DNA of 15,804 nucleotides from Chalciporus piperatus (Eukaryota; Basidiomycota; Agaricomycetes; Boletales; Boletaceae), in assembly GCA_038093975.1 (NCBI GenBank), contig JBBPTG010000407.1, positions 1 to 15,804 on the forward strand, read 5' to 3'. The position numbers and the translations under genes are program-made. Shown piece by piece: positions 7,434-15,804 of the stretch. The notes beneath the pieces were generated by a model. It was not told where the DNA came from, did not search any database, and saw only the letters and a list, made by a program, of their open reading frames with translations. Within the stretch, counting starts at the first letter, position 1. Each line of letters begins with the position of its first letter.

Positions 7434-9972
7434 CTACGAGGCCATGACCAAGCTGGGATGAGCTGGACTGATACTCATGCCACCAAACGACTCTCCAAGA
7501 CCGTCGGCATCGGCGTTCGCGTTTGGTTTGGTGCCCGGTATTTCAAGTCCTCCGGAGACCAATGAAATCATCAAGCCACTGCTCAAGCTGACCGCACTCG
7601 ATCCGGCTTCTGCGAGGCCTTCACCATTGACCCCATCGTCATCTCCCTCGTCATCCTCCTCCTCATCTTCATCATCGCTCTCCTCGTCTCCTCCAATTGC
7701 AACCGACGACCACTCTCGGTATACCCCCTGAATATACGACCCCGAACGCGGCAGCTTATAAGGATCGAACGGGAAGAACGTATGCAACTCCGCGCTCACG
7801 AACTCCTCTCCATTAACCCTCGGCATGAGTGGTAGAGACCCAGAACCGGGGTTATACTCGGAGCGCTTGTTGGCCTCTATGATGGAGTGACAGTATACGA
7901 AGTCGGTAGCCTGTGCTACGCGCGCGAATTGCAGCACCACGTTCTGCGAGCATACCTAAGACGTTGTGTGAGAACCACATCTCTCGAGTTTCGTCGGGTT
8001 CGATACAAGGGGGGATGATTTGCATACTTTTAACGGGTTCAGGGGAGAGGTTATCACCCGCTGCACGACATTCAGCTCGCTCATCCATTTCTTCGTCCCC
8101 CCATATTCTACCACCTCATCCAGTTCCTCTTCGAGGTCTCGCCATCGGAAGCAAAATATGAGGAAGACGGCTTGGGTGATGGCATAGAAGACACTGTGGT
8201 GCGCTAGCCCTGGGGCGTCTTGTCCTGCCTGTATGATACTGTCGAATGCGTCCAAGTGACTCTGCAGGAAGGTACAGAGAACCGAGATCACCCTGCGTGC
8301 ACCTTCACGGTCTACGAATTGCGCTCGACTAACGAAGGAAGCGATGTAGCTTGCTGCAGCTGCGCGCGTCACCGAGGGTACATCCTGACCGATGAGTGCC
8401 TTTTCGACAAGGAGGCCTTGGAAAAGGTCGCTAAACTCGGGATCGAGGGAAGAATACCAGAAGACGAGGAATTGGGTATACCGTGATTTGAAAGTTCGGA
8501 TGATAGTCCGGTCAAATATGGCCAGGAGGGTATGGAATTGGGCAGCACGCATGGCGCGTCCAGTTTCCGGTGAAGGAGATCGAGGGATGTCTAGCGGTGA
8601 AACTATGCTGCTTGGGTAAGGAGTGGATGGAGCGGGTATGTCAGGTGCTTCGGTGACGTAGTGTAGGCGATTAAAATGGTCGAATATCAATTTGAGAATA
8701 GCATCGAGCTTATTGACCATCTCCTGCATATGCCGCACGTTCGCAGGCAGATCGGGTTTGCCGTCATCTTCATCGGATGATGCCTCGCTTGATAGGTCCG
8801 AGTCGACGTCGACATCTTCTCCATCATCGGAGTCTTCTTCACCACGCTCCTGACCAACGACAACATCGAAAGGATCAAAGTCAAACAGATCACCATTCTC
8901 TAAAGTGTCGTCCTGCTCGAGTTCTTCTGATTCCACTTGAATCTCGACCTGGAAGGTGTGTAAGGAGAGTGATAGGTGCCCAACTCGAGGGTATCACGCA
9001 CATCTATTTGGAGAGCTCGGTCAATTATTAGAGCGAGTATCCGATCAGCCAGTTCGGAGCAATACTCTGTGACTCGTAAAAGATTGCGGATGTATGTTAT
9101 TTGCGTGGCTTGCGATTGTCGTTTGTGAGGAAAATGACGGACGAGGAGAGGCTGTAAAGTCGAGGGTAGGGTGGGTATGAGGGATAAGAGATGGCGTAGG
9201 AGGTGATGAAGTCGGTCATATATAACACTACGTGTCAATGGTGTCGCCGAGCTCTCTGGACCACCTGCATCAAGTGCTTTCAATCCAGATTCTACAAGAG
9301 CGGGCCTGTCACATGGAAGTTGACTAGAACAGATCGGGATGACGCACGATAGGTCAGACCTTGAGCAATCTTGGTGAGAACCAGAGAAAGGTATTCTGGC
9401 CTGGCGCTCAGGAGCATCCCGATGAAAATAGAGTACGACTTTACGAAAGCGGTATCCATCGTGGCCCATGGTAGATTCACGATGGCCTCAACCAGAGATG
9501 CATGGCGTCTCTCTAACCTGGATAACACATGCGAGAGCGCTAGGATCCAGAGACGTAGTTGCGACGACGACGTCGCGCTTTCGCCTACTTTTGTGGGATT
9601 AAATTGGTCTACGAGGTCATCAAAGTCTTTGCTCTGGCCCTAACCAAAAGATGTCAGTCTGCAAATGTAAAAAGTGCACGCGACAACACGAACGTTAAGT
9701 TTCTCCTGCAATGCTTTGTTGATGAATGCGATAAACATGTCTCTTTTGAACTGCTCGCCCTGTCTGACCCGAGAATTCGTCGCTACCGGACGTGTAGCGA
9801 CCGACAGGGAGACATCGGTGTCCCCCGATGCTGACTTGGGTTGCGGCGGTGGTTTTGCAAACTTTTCGATCAAGATTTTTGGAGGTTGTTCCATAAATCT
9901 TGTCGTCGGTGTATATGGCCCGGACTTGGGCGTACGCTGGTTAAATTGCGAGTGTCTTGAATGTGGATCCAT
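7434..9972 (-). CDS. RRN3: RNA polymerase I initiation factor RRN3/TIF-IA
   Basis: Five exons on the - strand: 9972-9694, 9639-9348, 9291-9002, 8948-8028 and 7955-7434, giving 767 residues and a TAG stop. Introns are 54, 56, 53 and 72 nt, all GT-AG; the first has a perfect CTGAC branch site. The protein matches RRN3, which bridges RNA polymerase I to the rDNA promoter core factor in the nucleolus and is the growth-controlled step of rRNA synthesis. Family blocks seen: LPWATMDTAFVKSY and the following ARPEYLSLVLTKIAQGLTY (about 149-190), a HEAT-like helical region, an acidic stretch at about 295-350, NPLK/VCSQNVVLQFA across the last intron, and FFPFDPYKL (654-662) followed by Y-x-EW. A second acidic run and a Ser/Ala/Asn tail close the protein. 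It is longer than the yeast and human proteins (about 630-650), mainly from the acidic and tail parts. The start was taken at MDPHSRHS; the open frame above it has no ATG. Confidence 0.95.
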
Positions 9973-10368
9973 CCCGGTCCACTGACATGAAGTTATCAAG
10001 GCTATTGCTGTTTTCAGTAGAGTTGGCAGTGTGAGAAAATACACGAAACTGCCGCATCGTCCTCCAGCCTGAGCGTCCAACTCAAAATCGCGATATCTCG
10101 CGATCTAGCAAACGGACCACCTCAAATCATTCAATACCACCATCCAGTTGTTCGTCCGCAGGGAATCACGCAAAAAAATACGACATCTACCGCTTCCTTC
10201 GATCACTTCAAAAATCACCTCTCGCCGACCTCAGATTCGATTTTACGGCCAAACGCGCACGTCAGGCGCTCAACCGAACGTACGGAGGAGCTCGCAGGGG
10301 ATCAGCCGAGCGTATGAAAACGGTTGTTTACTCTTGACGTGCACTCACACCACCGCAGGACGTGATCG
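9973..10368. promoter_or_regulatory. RRN3 upstream region with paired TCGCGAT motifs
   Basis: This 396-bp gap holds the RRN3 promoter on the - strand and the start region of the transposase fragment on the + strand. TCGCGAT occurs at 10088-10094 and again at 10098-10104, exactly one helical turn apart, about 115-130 bp upstream of the RRN3 ATG. The rest is AT-neutral with no obvious TATA box and no convincing gene. Confidence 0.45.
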
Positions 10369-10674
10369 ATGGCCCGTGGCAAGAAAATCTCTGAAGACCT
10401 TGCATGGGCAATAATCTACATGCACTATGTATCGGGCATGGATGTCGCAGACATCAGTCATGTCATAATGCTACCCGAACGGTCTATCTACCGCATCATC
10501 GAGTATCATCGTCGGACTGGCCTCGTCAAATCACACAATGTGTCTGCCCGTTTGCGTGAGGGGATACTAGGTCAGGATGATCTCCAGGTACACGGAACAT
10601 GTTGTTTACTCCACTGGTCTCGTTCTCAAGGTCCTTTCAGTTTATCGAAGGATGCCTCGAGCATTCCCCAGATG
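10369..10674 (+). pseudogene. Tc1/mariner-like transposase, N-terminal fragment cut by an LTR
   Basis: ATG at 10369 opens MARGKKISEDLAWAII, a start typical of the helix-turn-helix (homeodomain-like) N-terminus of Tc1/mariner or IS630-type transposases common in Agaricomycetes. Exon 1 is 10369-10587, a 53-nt intron follows at 10588-10640 (GTACAC...TTTCAG), and exon 2 continues FIEGCLEHSPD up to 10674. Family members go on into the DDE catalytic domain, but here the gypsy LTR begins inside the next Val codon and supplies a TGA at 10680-10682. Only about 84 residues remain, DNA-binding part only and no catalytic residues. The missing 3' part should lie beyond the nested elements, outside the window. 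It could also be a domesticated gene rather than a transposon; terminal inverted repeats were not found. Confidence 0.7.
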
Positions 10675-11129
10675 TGTTATGACTAAGTCACAACACGGCG
10701 GGGACTTAAGGCAACACTAGGCCTTGCGAAGGAGTATGCTGAGTACTAAAACTTAATTGCGGTGAAGCAACAAATGGATTAGACTGAGGTCTGTGATAAG
10801 TACAGGGCTACTTATACTATTGAGAAGTGCGCACAGACCAATAGCCGAATAAGGAAATCATAAAGGAAAAGATAAATAAGGTAAATGGGACGATAGATAA
10901 GAAAAGGTACCAGGCACGGATTAGGGTCTAGGCCATGACATCATTGCTGACTCATCTAAGTCTGGACCTTTGTCACGTGACCTGATTATGTAATAGTTTA
11001 CGTAATGCTACAGGGACTACCGGAGCGGATTAAGATGAATCCAGCTTGACCCCTAAGTTGTAGACAAAGTCTAGAGTTCGAATACCGTTGTAGGCAAAAG
11101 TTTGAAAAGTTTTTTTAAATACTATAACA
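10675..11129 (-). repeat. 3' LTR of the Ty3/gypsy element (about 455 bp)
   Basis: The - strand LTR starts TGTTATAG at 11129, right after a polypurine tract, and ends ATAACA at 10675, giving the TG...CA rule with a 6-bp inverted end. The left boundary agrees independently with the point where the transposase coding match stops. A TATA-like TATAAGTA is present inside. The partner LTR is not in the window, so the boundaries could not be checked by comparison. Confidence 0.75.
10809..10816 (-). promoter_or_regulatory. TATA box in the gypsy LTR
   Basis: TATAAGTA on the - strand, about 314 bp into the LTR, is placed as expected for the U3/R boundary. Upstream of it on the same strand are CACGTG (10974-10979) within the palindrome TCACGTGA and a TGAGTCA (10948-10954), known binding sites of bHLH and Gcn4/AP-1-type factors respectively. 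Confidence 0.45.
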
Positions 11130-11142
11130 CTATCCCCTCTCT
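11130..11142 (-). other. Polypurine tract of the gypsy element
   Basis: AGAGAGGGGATAG on the - strand overlaps the pol stop codon (TAG at 11143-11141) and abuts the LTR start. Such a tract primes second-strand DNA synthesis in LTR retrotransposons. Its position fixes the LTR edge. Confidence 0.75.
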
Positions 11143-12494
11143 AGGAATCGCATTCCAGGCGATTCGGCAATTTCCGCACAGGAACCTCTGTCAGATTTTC
11201 GTATTTCTGAAACAAGGCCGAGAAATTTCCCATGGTCATGTTAATACGGCGTGGGGCGGACGGGTGCTTTTTGTGAAAAGCTTTGACAGCTTCGGGTGCA
11301 TTTGACAAATGCGCTGCCTTTTCCCATGTACGGTCCGATATGTCCCAGCCTTTCCAATGAACCAGGTACTCTAACTGTCCTTGTTTAACCTGAGACTTCA
11401 CTACGTAATCCACCTCGTACTCTTCTTCTCCCTCTTGGTTGACTATTACCGGATCCGGAAGACGGACCGGTTGCCCTTCCAACGGTTCTTTAGCCGGTTT
11501 GACCCGTTTGACATTAACCGTGGGATGAATATACATAGAATTGGGCAAGTCTAGTGTGACTGCATTGGGAAGAACCTTCGTGATCTGATAAGGTCCGATC
11601 CAGTTTTGCGTCATCTTTTTGGAGGGATAAGGTAATTTGAGGTTGTCCGTGGATAACATAACAAAATCTCCGATTTGATAATCTGGAGCTTCGGACCGAT
11701 GCTTGTCCGCTTGCTCTTTCATCCGGTTCTGAGTTTCTTCTAACGCCTGCTCTACTTCTTTGTGTGCCTTTCCACATTTCTCTAAGAATGTACCAGCCGG
11801 AGATGAATCGCCTTCGAATCCCATTCGTGGGAAGTAGTTTTTTGTTATAGCGAAGGGAATCGTTCCAGTGGCAGTGGATAGGGAGGAATTGTGATGGAAC
11901 TGCGCTATCTTCAACCAATCAGCCCATTCCGTTTGACGTTTAGCCATGTAAGCGCGGAGATACTGCTGAAGTTCTCGGTTCATACGCTCCGTTTGGCCAT
12001 CAGTTTGGGGGTGATAAGCGGTTGACAGCTTTTGTTCTATTCCTAGAAGGGTGCAAAGCTGCGAAGTAAACTCCGATGCAAATTGCGGTCCTCGATCTGA
12101 AACAATCGAAGAGGGAAGTCCGTGTCTACACCAAACATTGTCTCTAAATAGAATAGCTAATTCTTTCGAAGAAATTGTCTTTTTACAAGCGATAAACTCT
12201 ACTTCTTTAGAGAAACGATCTACAATTACACAAATAGCATCAAAGCCACGTGATTTGGGAAAACCCGTGGTGAAATCTATAGATATATCCTTCCAAGGTT
12301 CTTTTGGAACCGGAAGGGGAATTAATTTGCCAGCTTGTGCCGTTGACTTTCCCTTCGTGAGGGCGCACGTCTGACAATGTTCTACGTATGTTTTAACGTC
12401 CTTTGTGACACCAGGCCACGAGAAATAACGAGTAACTAGATGCAAAGTACGTCCTTGGCCACCATGGCCGCCAATAGGAGAATCATGAAGGATT
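11141..12494 (-). pseudogene. Ty3/gypsy pol, integrase and chromodomain fragment
   Basis: About 451 codons without an internal stop. Order on the protein: zinc-binding H-x6-H (HDSPIGGH) and C-x2-C (HCQTC); the catalytic core with Asp at 12277-12275 (SIDF), Asp at 12097-12095 (SDRGPQF) and Glu at 11989-11987 (GQTERMN), the last two 35 residues apart as the D-D35-E rule requires; a GPY/F-like WIGPYQI block; then a chromodomain from about 11425 to 11290 (EVDYVV, YLVHWKGW, TWE). The chromodomain places it among chromoviruses, whose integrases target modified histones. The frame continues into the copia LTR, so the ATG at 12511 and the few codons after it are copia-derived and not a real start. 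The pol part before HDSPIGG is missing from the window because copia splits the gene. Confidence 0.85.
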
Positions 12495-12733
12495 TGTTGA
12501 ACTGGTGTCATCCTAAGCCATAAGGCTATGGACTACCAGAGCAGCATACTGCGTAGACACAAAGGAAGTTTGTGCTCGCTCACCTGATTGCAATGTTGTG
12601 GTTGTGGTTAAAGAGTTGTATTAACTCAGATTGACTGAGTTTGAATATATAAGTGTACAGTGGTGATTACCTAATCAACTATCGTTTATGGAAACGTAGT
12701 GAACTATACACTATGAGCGTAATACGTTCAACA
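12495..12733 (-). repeat. 3' LTR of the copia element (239 bp)
   Basis: On the - strand it begins TGTTGAAC (12733-12726), directly after a GGGGGAG tract, and ends GTTCAACA (12502-12495), a perfect 8-bp inverted terminus. Just beyond the end, gypsy integrase sequence resumes (ILHDSP), supporting this boundary. A nearer TGTTG at 12594 would give a 140-bp LTR, but its match is poorer and leaves 99 bp unexplained. Inside are a TATA-like AATATATAAG (12644-12653, + strand reading) and a 7-bp hairpin (12623-12641). Confidence 0.78.
12623..12641. repeat. Perfect 7-bp inverted repeat in the copia LTR
   Basis: AACTCAG and CTGAGTT flank a 5-nt loop (ATTGA). It sits next to the TATA-like sequence, so it could be a binding site or a hairpin near the transcript start. 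Function unknown. Confidence 0.6.
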
Positions 12734-12740
12734 CTCCCCC
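12734..12740 (-). other. Polypurine tract of the copia element
   Basis: GGGGGAG on the - strand, immediately before the LTR start TGTTGAAC. GGGGGAGTGTTG is a very common junction in copia-type elements and marks the 3' LTR start. Confidence 0.8.
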
Positions 12741-12799
12741 ATGCTTAGTGTACGCTAGTATATGCGAGCATAGTAAGAATGTATATTCATGCGCACAAA

Positions 12800-15700
12800 C
12801 TAATCGGCGCGATGTATCACTAGACCAAGGAGTGAACGGAACTTCTCGAATTTGATATAACCCAGATTCTTTGTAAAGATATCTGCAGGGTTTTCATTTC
12901 CTTCGATGTAGAAAAGTTCAACGTGCTTTTCCTCGATTGCATCACGAATTGTGTGATAAGCAATACGTATGTGTCTATGCTTTTTCTGGTTGACGGGATT
13001 TTGCGATAAAAATATCGATCCCTGATTGTCGCCACAGAGAGGAACGGGTTTGAGATTATATCCCAATTCACTCAGCATTTGCTTTACACCAATGATTTGG
13101 TTGCAGCAATTAGACAAAGCAATGTACTCAGCTTCAGTGGTGCTGTTCGCAGTATTCTTTTGGAGATGCGAATTCCACATGAAAGCTGCATTCGCGAGTT
13201 TCAGGAAGTATCCTGTCTGCGAGCGTGAACGTTCTGGATCAGCTCCGAGATCAGAGTCAGAGAGTCCGATTAAACCAGAACCACTCTTTCCATCGTATAC
13301 GAGAGCATAGTCTCGTGTTCCCTTTAGGTACTTCACGATATAGAGTGCTTTATCGAGATGCTCTTGAGTCGGATTTGCCGATTGTCTCGCAAGTTGAGTA
13401 ACTGCGTAGGCTATGTCCGGGCGAGTGCCGAGCATGATGTATAGTAGGGATCCGATGACCACTTGGAAACGCGTCCGTAACACAGGGTCAACATCTTGTG
13501 TGTTTTTGATCGGATAATATCCCTGAGGCAAAGGGGTGCGTGCTGGTTTTGCATCTTGCATCCCGCAACGTTCAACCACCTTATCAAGGTAATCGCATTG
13601 ATCAACAAAGATCAAGCGTTTGGATCGGTCTCGACGAATCCTCATGCGGAGAAATTCATTTGTCTCACCGAGATCGCGGCATTCCCATCGTTTCATAAAC
13701 TTTGCTTTGAGTTGATCAATCTCAAGCTTGTTGGGACCGCAAAAGAAGGCGTCATCCACATAAACAACGACATAGACTTTGCCGCGTGTGTAGACATAAA
13801 TGCCTGCGTCTGAGTAAATCTTTTTAAAGCCTAGTTCCTCCATAGACTTCTTTAATTCGCGCCACCATGTAATACCAGCTTGTTTAAGGCCGTATAGTGC
13901 ACATCGAAGTTTGAGAACTTTGCCGGCTAACTCAGGTGTGGCAAAACCTTCTGGAAATTCCATATAGATTTCTTCTTCCAGTGGACCATATAGATATGCG
14001 GAACGCACGTCTAGTCCAGTGATGTGCCAATCTTCTAGAGCGGCGAGTGCAAGCATCATTCGCACTGTCTCAAATCGGACGACTGGAGAGAAGATCTCAT
14101 CGTAATCAATTCCTTCGATCTGGGAAAATCCCTTCGCAACCAATCTGGCGCGTTTACGACCGTCGGTTTTGACGTCAAAGACCCATCGGTTTTTAATGAC
14201 TTTCCGATTTTTGGGTCTGTCGACTACTTCATACACTTTGCGTTCTTTGAGTATTTGCAATTCTTTCATGCATGCTTCACGCCAAAGCTTCTGTTCGTCG
14301 GATGGTAATCGCTGAATGTCTCTGAAAGACCATTCACGGTGATTGGGTTTTTCCTCTATGTCATTGATAGCTTTAGCACATAAATAACGTGCCAAGTCTA
14401 CTCCCCCTTCCCGGGTTAGTCGTTCAATCTCCGTCTCTGAGTCCTCAGCTGATGCTGTTTCAGGAGCGGGTGGCTCAGGAGTTGATGGCAAACCACCGGG
14501 AATATTTGGTACTTTGGAGGAAGATTCTCCAGTGAGTTCCTTCCAGCGTGAGAGGCGTTCCACTTCCTTTACTGTTTTAGTGGGATGTTCACGTTCGCCG
14601 TAGACATTTCCAGGTCGAAGCGGGATCTTGCGATCACGTTGTGGACGTTCTCTGCGACTAGTACGGTCGCTTTTAGGTGGTAATGCTGGTGGAGCATTGT
14701 TCGTCGGTACACGACGAGGGGGTGTGACAGGTGCAGGAGGAAGATCTGCTTCTTCTTCGTCATCATCCGCTGATTCATCATCGCGGGGTATTTCCTCAGG
14801 CCGTTGAGGGGGTGGAACCCGTGGTTGCTCTGGGCGACGGGGGTTTTCATCCTCTGGATCACTATCAGGATGATTAGTGTCTCCATCCTCTTGATTAGCG
14901 TCTCCATCTTCTTGATGATGACGTCTTCGTCTCGGTAGGGATACAGCACGATGAGGTTTTGAATTTGGGCACTTGGGGAATAAATTCTCATCAAAAACTG
15001 CGTGTGCAGACGTGTGGATGGAATTATTAGGTCGCAAAAATTGCATATTGGCTTCGTTCGTAGGAGAAACTCCCAGATAAACCATTAGCTGTGATTTTGG
15101 TTGCAACTTTCCACCACGAGTGTCTTCGGGAAGATGCACATAGGCACCACATCCGAATACGCGAACGTGATTGAGAGATGAAAGTTCGCCAGTTAGTAGC
15201 TCTAGTGGGGTTTTCCAGTTAAGTCTCCTGTTAGGGATTCTGTTATGGAGATACCGAGCATGTTGAACTGCGAATTCCCAGAAGGATGATGGTAAGCAAG
15301 CGTGAAGACGCATCGCTTGTGCCTTGTCCATGAGCGTACGAATATGCCGTTCAGCTCTGCCGTTCTGTTGAGGAGTGTGTGGGGCGCTTTGGTATATGAG
15401 AATTCCTTCATTTCGAAGCATCTCATCAAAAGCCTTAGACTTGTATTCTCCTCCAGCATCGGACATCCAGCCTTTTACTTGGCTTTTCCATTGCGTTTGG
15501 ACCATTTTGATAAATTGTCGAGTAGCAGGCAGTGCGTCATTTTTGTTTCGCAACGGCTTGATCCAAGACATTGAAGTGAAATCATCATAAAAAACGATGA
15601 TATATTTGTTCCTATAGTACGATTCCGTTTCAAACGACTTGAGATCCGAGTGAACAAGTTCAAACGGTTCAGTAGCACGTCGTTGAGTAGGCGGGAATGC

Positions 15701-15804
15701 ACGATTAGGTTGTTTGCCTAGTTGACAGCCAGGACAAACATGATCATCCGCTGGTATTTCAACCGCAGGGAAATCCTTGAGGTGCTTTTTAGCTGCACGT
15801 ATGA
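12800..15804 (-). CDS. Ty1/copia Gag-Pol polyprotein, integrase to RNase H, 5'-partial
   Basis: One frame, open from the right edge to the TAG at 12802-12800, roughly 1000 codons. The 923-codon stretch from the ATG at 15571 is only part of it; upstream codons continue the protein (CPGCQLGKQ, then HSDLKSF). Order: end of the pre-integrase zinc motif; integrase core with Asp at 15645-15643, Asp at 15460-15458 (SDAGGEY) and Glu at 15352-15350 (NGRAERH), the last pair 35 residues apart; a long acidic and proline-rich linker (about 14990-14560); reverse transcriptase with WVFDVK, LDVRSAYLYG and YVDD at 13762-13751; and a copia RNase H with SDSDLG, STTEAEYIALS and DNQGS. No stop, frameshift or missing catalytic residue was seen. 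Gag and protease should lie outside the window. It copies its RNA into DNA and integrates it into host chromosomes. Confidence 0.95.
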   Translation of the reverse strand, partial: IRAAKKHLKDFPAVEIPADDHVCPGCQLGKQPNRAFPPTQRRATEPFELVHSDLKSFETESYYRNKYIIVFYDDFTSMSWIKPLRNKNDALPATRQFIKMVQTQWKSQVKGWMSDAGGEYKSKAFDEMLRNEGILIYQSAPHTPQQNGRAERHIRTLMDKAQAMRLHACLPSSFWEFAVQHARYLHNRIPNRRLNWKTPLELLTGELSSLNHVRVFGCGAYVHLPEDTRGGKLQPKSQLMVYLGVSPTNEANMQFLRPNNSIHTSAHAVFDENLFPKCPNSKPHRAVSLPRRRRHHQEDGDANQEDGDTNHPDSDPEDENPRRPEQPRVPPPQRPEEIPRDDESADDDEEEADLPPAPVTPPRRVPTNNAPPALPPKSDRTSRRERPQRDRKIPLRPGNVYGEREHPTKTVKEVERLSRWKELTGESSSKVPNIPGGLPSTPEPPAPETASAEDSETEIERLTREGGVDLARYLCAKAINDIEEKPNHREWSFRDIQRLPSDEQKLWREACMKELQILKERKVYEVVDRPKNRKVIKNRWVFDVKTDGRKRARLVAKGFSQIEGIDYDEIFSPVVRFETVRMMLALAALEDWHITGLDVRSAYLYGPLEEEIYMEFPEGFATPELAGKVLKLRCALYGLKQAGITWWRELKKSMEELGFKKIYSDAGIYVYTRGKVYVVVYVDDAFFCGPNKLEIDQLKAKFMKRWECRDLGETNEFLRMRIRRDRSKRLIFVDQCDYLDKVVERCGMQDAKPARTPLPQGYYPIKNTQDVDPVLRTRFQVVIGSLLYIMLGTRPDIAYAVTQLARQSANPTQEHLDKALYIVKYLKGTRDYALVYDGKSGSGLIGLSDSDLGADPERSRSQTGYFLKLANAAFMWNSHLQKNTANSTTEAEYIALSNCCNQIIGVKQMLSELGYNLKPVPLCGDNQGSIFLSQNPVNQKKHRHIRIAYHTIRDAIEEKHVELFYIEGNENPADIFTKNLGYIKFEKFRSLLGLVIHRAD
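14873..14914. repeat. 21-bp tandem repeat, two copies, in copia pol
   Basis: Two adjacent 21-bp units (14873-14893 and 14894-14914) differ at 2 positions. In the pol frame they encode QEDGDAN and QEDGDTN, part of the acidic linker between integrase and reverse transcriptase. A slippage-type expansion that keeps frame. Confidence 0.85.

Larger units (their letters stand above)
10675..12494 (-). mobile_element. Ty3/gypsy chromovirus, 3' part, interrupted by copia
   Basis: Reading on the - strand, the visible part runs from integrase through chromodomain, polypurine tract and 3' LTR. It is inserted in the transposase fragment at 10674/10675 and is itself interrupted at 12494/12495 by a copia LTR. 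Its gag, protease, reverse transcriptase and 5' LTR must lie past the right edge if the element was complete. The expected target duplicate next to the LTR is AGATG (10670-10674). Confidence 0.85.
12495..15804 (-). mobile_element. Ty1/copia retrotransposon, 3' part, runs off the right edge
   Basis: Includes the 3' LTR (12495-12733), polypurine tract (12734-12740) and pol from 12802 rightwards. Its integration split the integrase gene of the gypsy element. The target duplicate predicted on the + strand is GGATT at 12490-12494. The intact pol frame and perfect LTR ends point to a young insertion. Confidence 0.88.

Noticed and set aside
7477..7731. Ser/Pro-rich + strand frame
   Set aside because: It is the antisense of the acidic tail of RRN3.
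12594..12733. A 140-bp copia LTR ending at TGTTG 12594
   Set aside because: The 8-bp inverted terminus at 12495 is perfect and lies exactly where gypsy integrase sequence resumes.
1..15804. tRNA, rRNA, CRISPR arrays or bacterial insertion sequences
   Set aside because: None was seen by reading both strands; a tRNA scan would be the decisive check.

Overview
The window looks like a gene-rich piece of a basidiomycete genome, most likely an Agaricomycete. The evidence is short GT-AG introns of about 51-72 nt, several with a CTRAY-like branch point, tightly packed genes on both strands, and LTR retrotransposons of the Ty3 chromovirus and Ty1/copia types. No bacterial signals were seen. Gene models below are manual reconstructions from reading frames, splice sites and remembered family motifs; no search was run.

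Left part (1-5225). A zinc-finger protein of unknown function (14-1513, +) may start before the window. It is followed by two paralogous GTPase genes with an immunity-related-GTPase (IRG)-like G domain, arranged tail to tail. The first (1808-2788, +) has a shortened coiled coil and no obvious start codon. The second (3322-4662, -) is intact, with about 180 residues of coiled coil and an N-terminus that fits a myristoylation signal.

Middle part (5226-10368). A four-exon gene on the + strand (5226-7304) ends in a domain that reads like the PINIT domain of PIAS/SIZ SUMO ligases, with no SP-RING after it. Converging on it, with 129 bp between stop codons, is a clear five-exon gene on the - strand for RRN3/TIF-IA, the RNA polymerase I initiation factor (9972 down to 7434, 767 residues). 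Its upstream region carries a pair of TCGCGAT motifs spaced 10 bp apart.

Right part (10369-15804). This is a three-layer transposon nest. The N-terminal helix-turn-helix part of a Tc1/mariner-like transposase gene (10369-10674, +) is cut by the LTR of a Ty3/gypsy chromovirus lying on the - strand (LTR 10675-11129, then integrase and chromodomain to 12494). The integrase gene of that element is in turn cut by a Ty1/copia element on the - strand (LTR 12495-12733, pol from 12800 leftward-reading to beyond the right edge). The copia pol frame is uninterrupted for 3 kb with all visible catalytic residues, so it is the youngest layer and may be recently active. Insertion order is transposase gene first, gypsy second, copia last.
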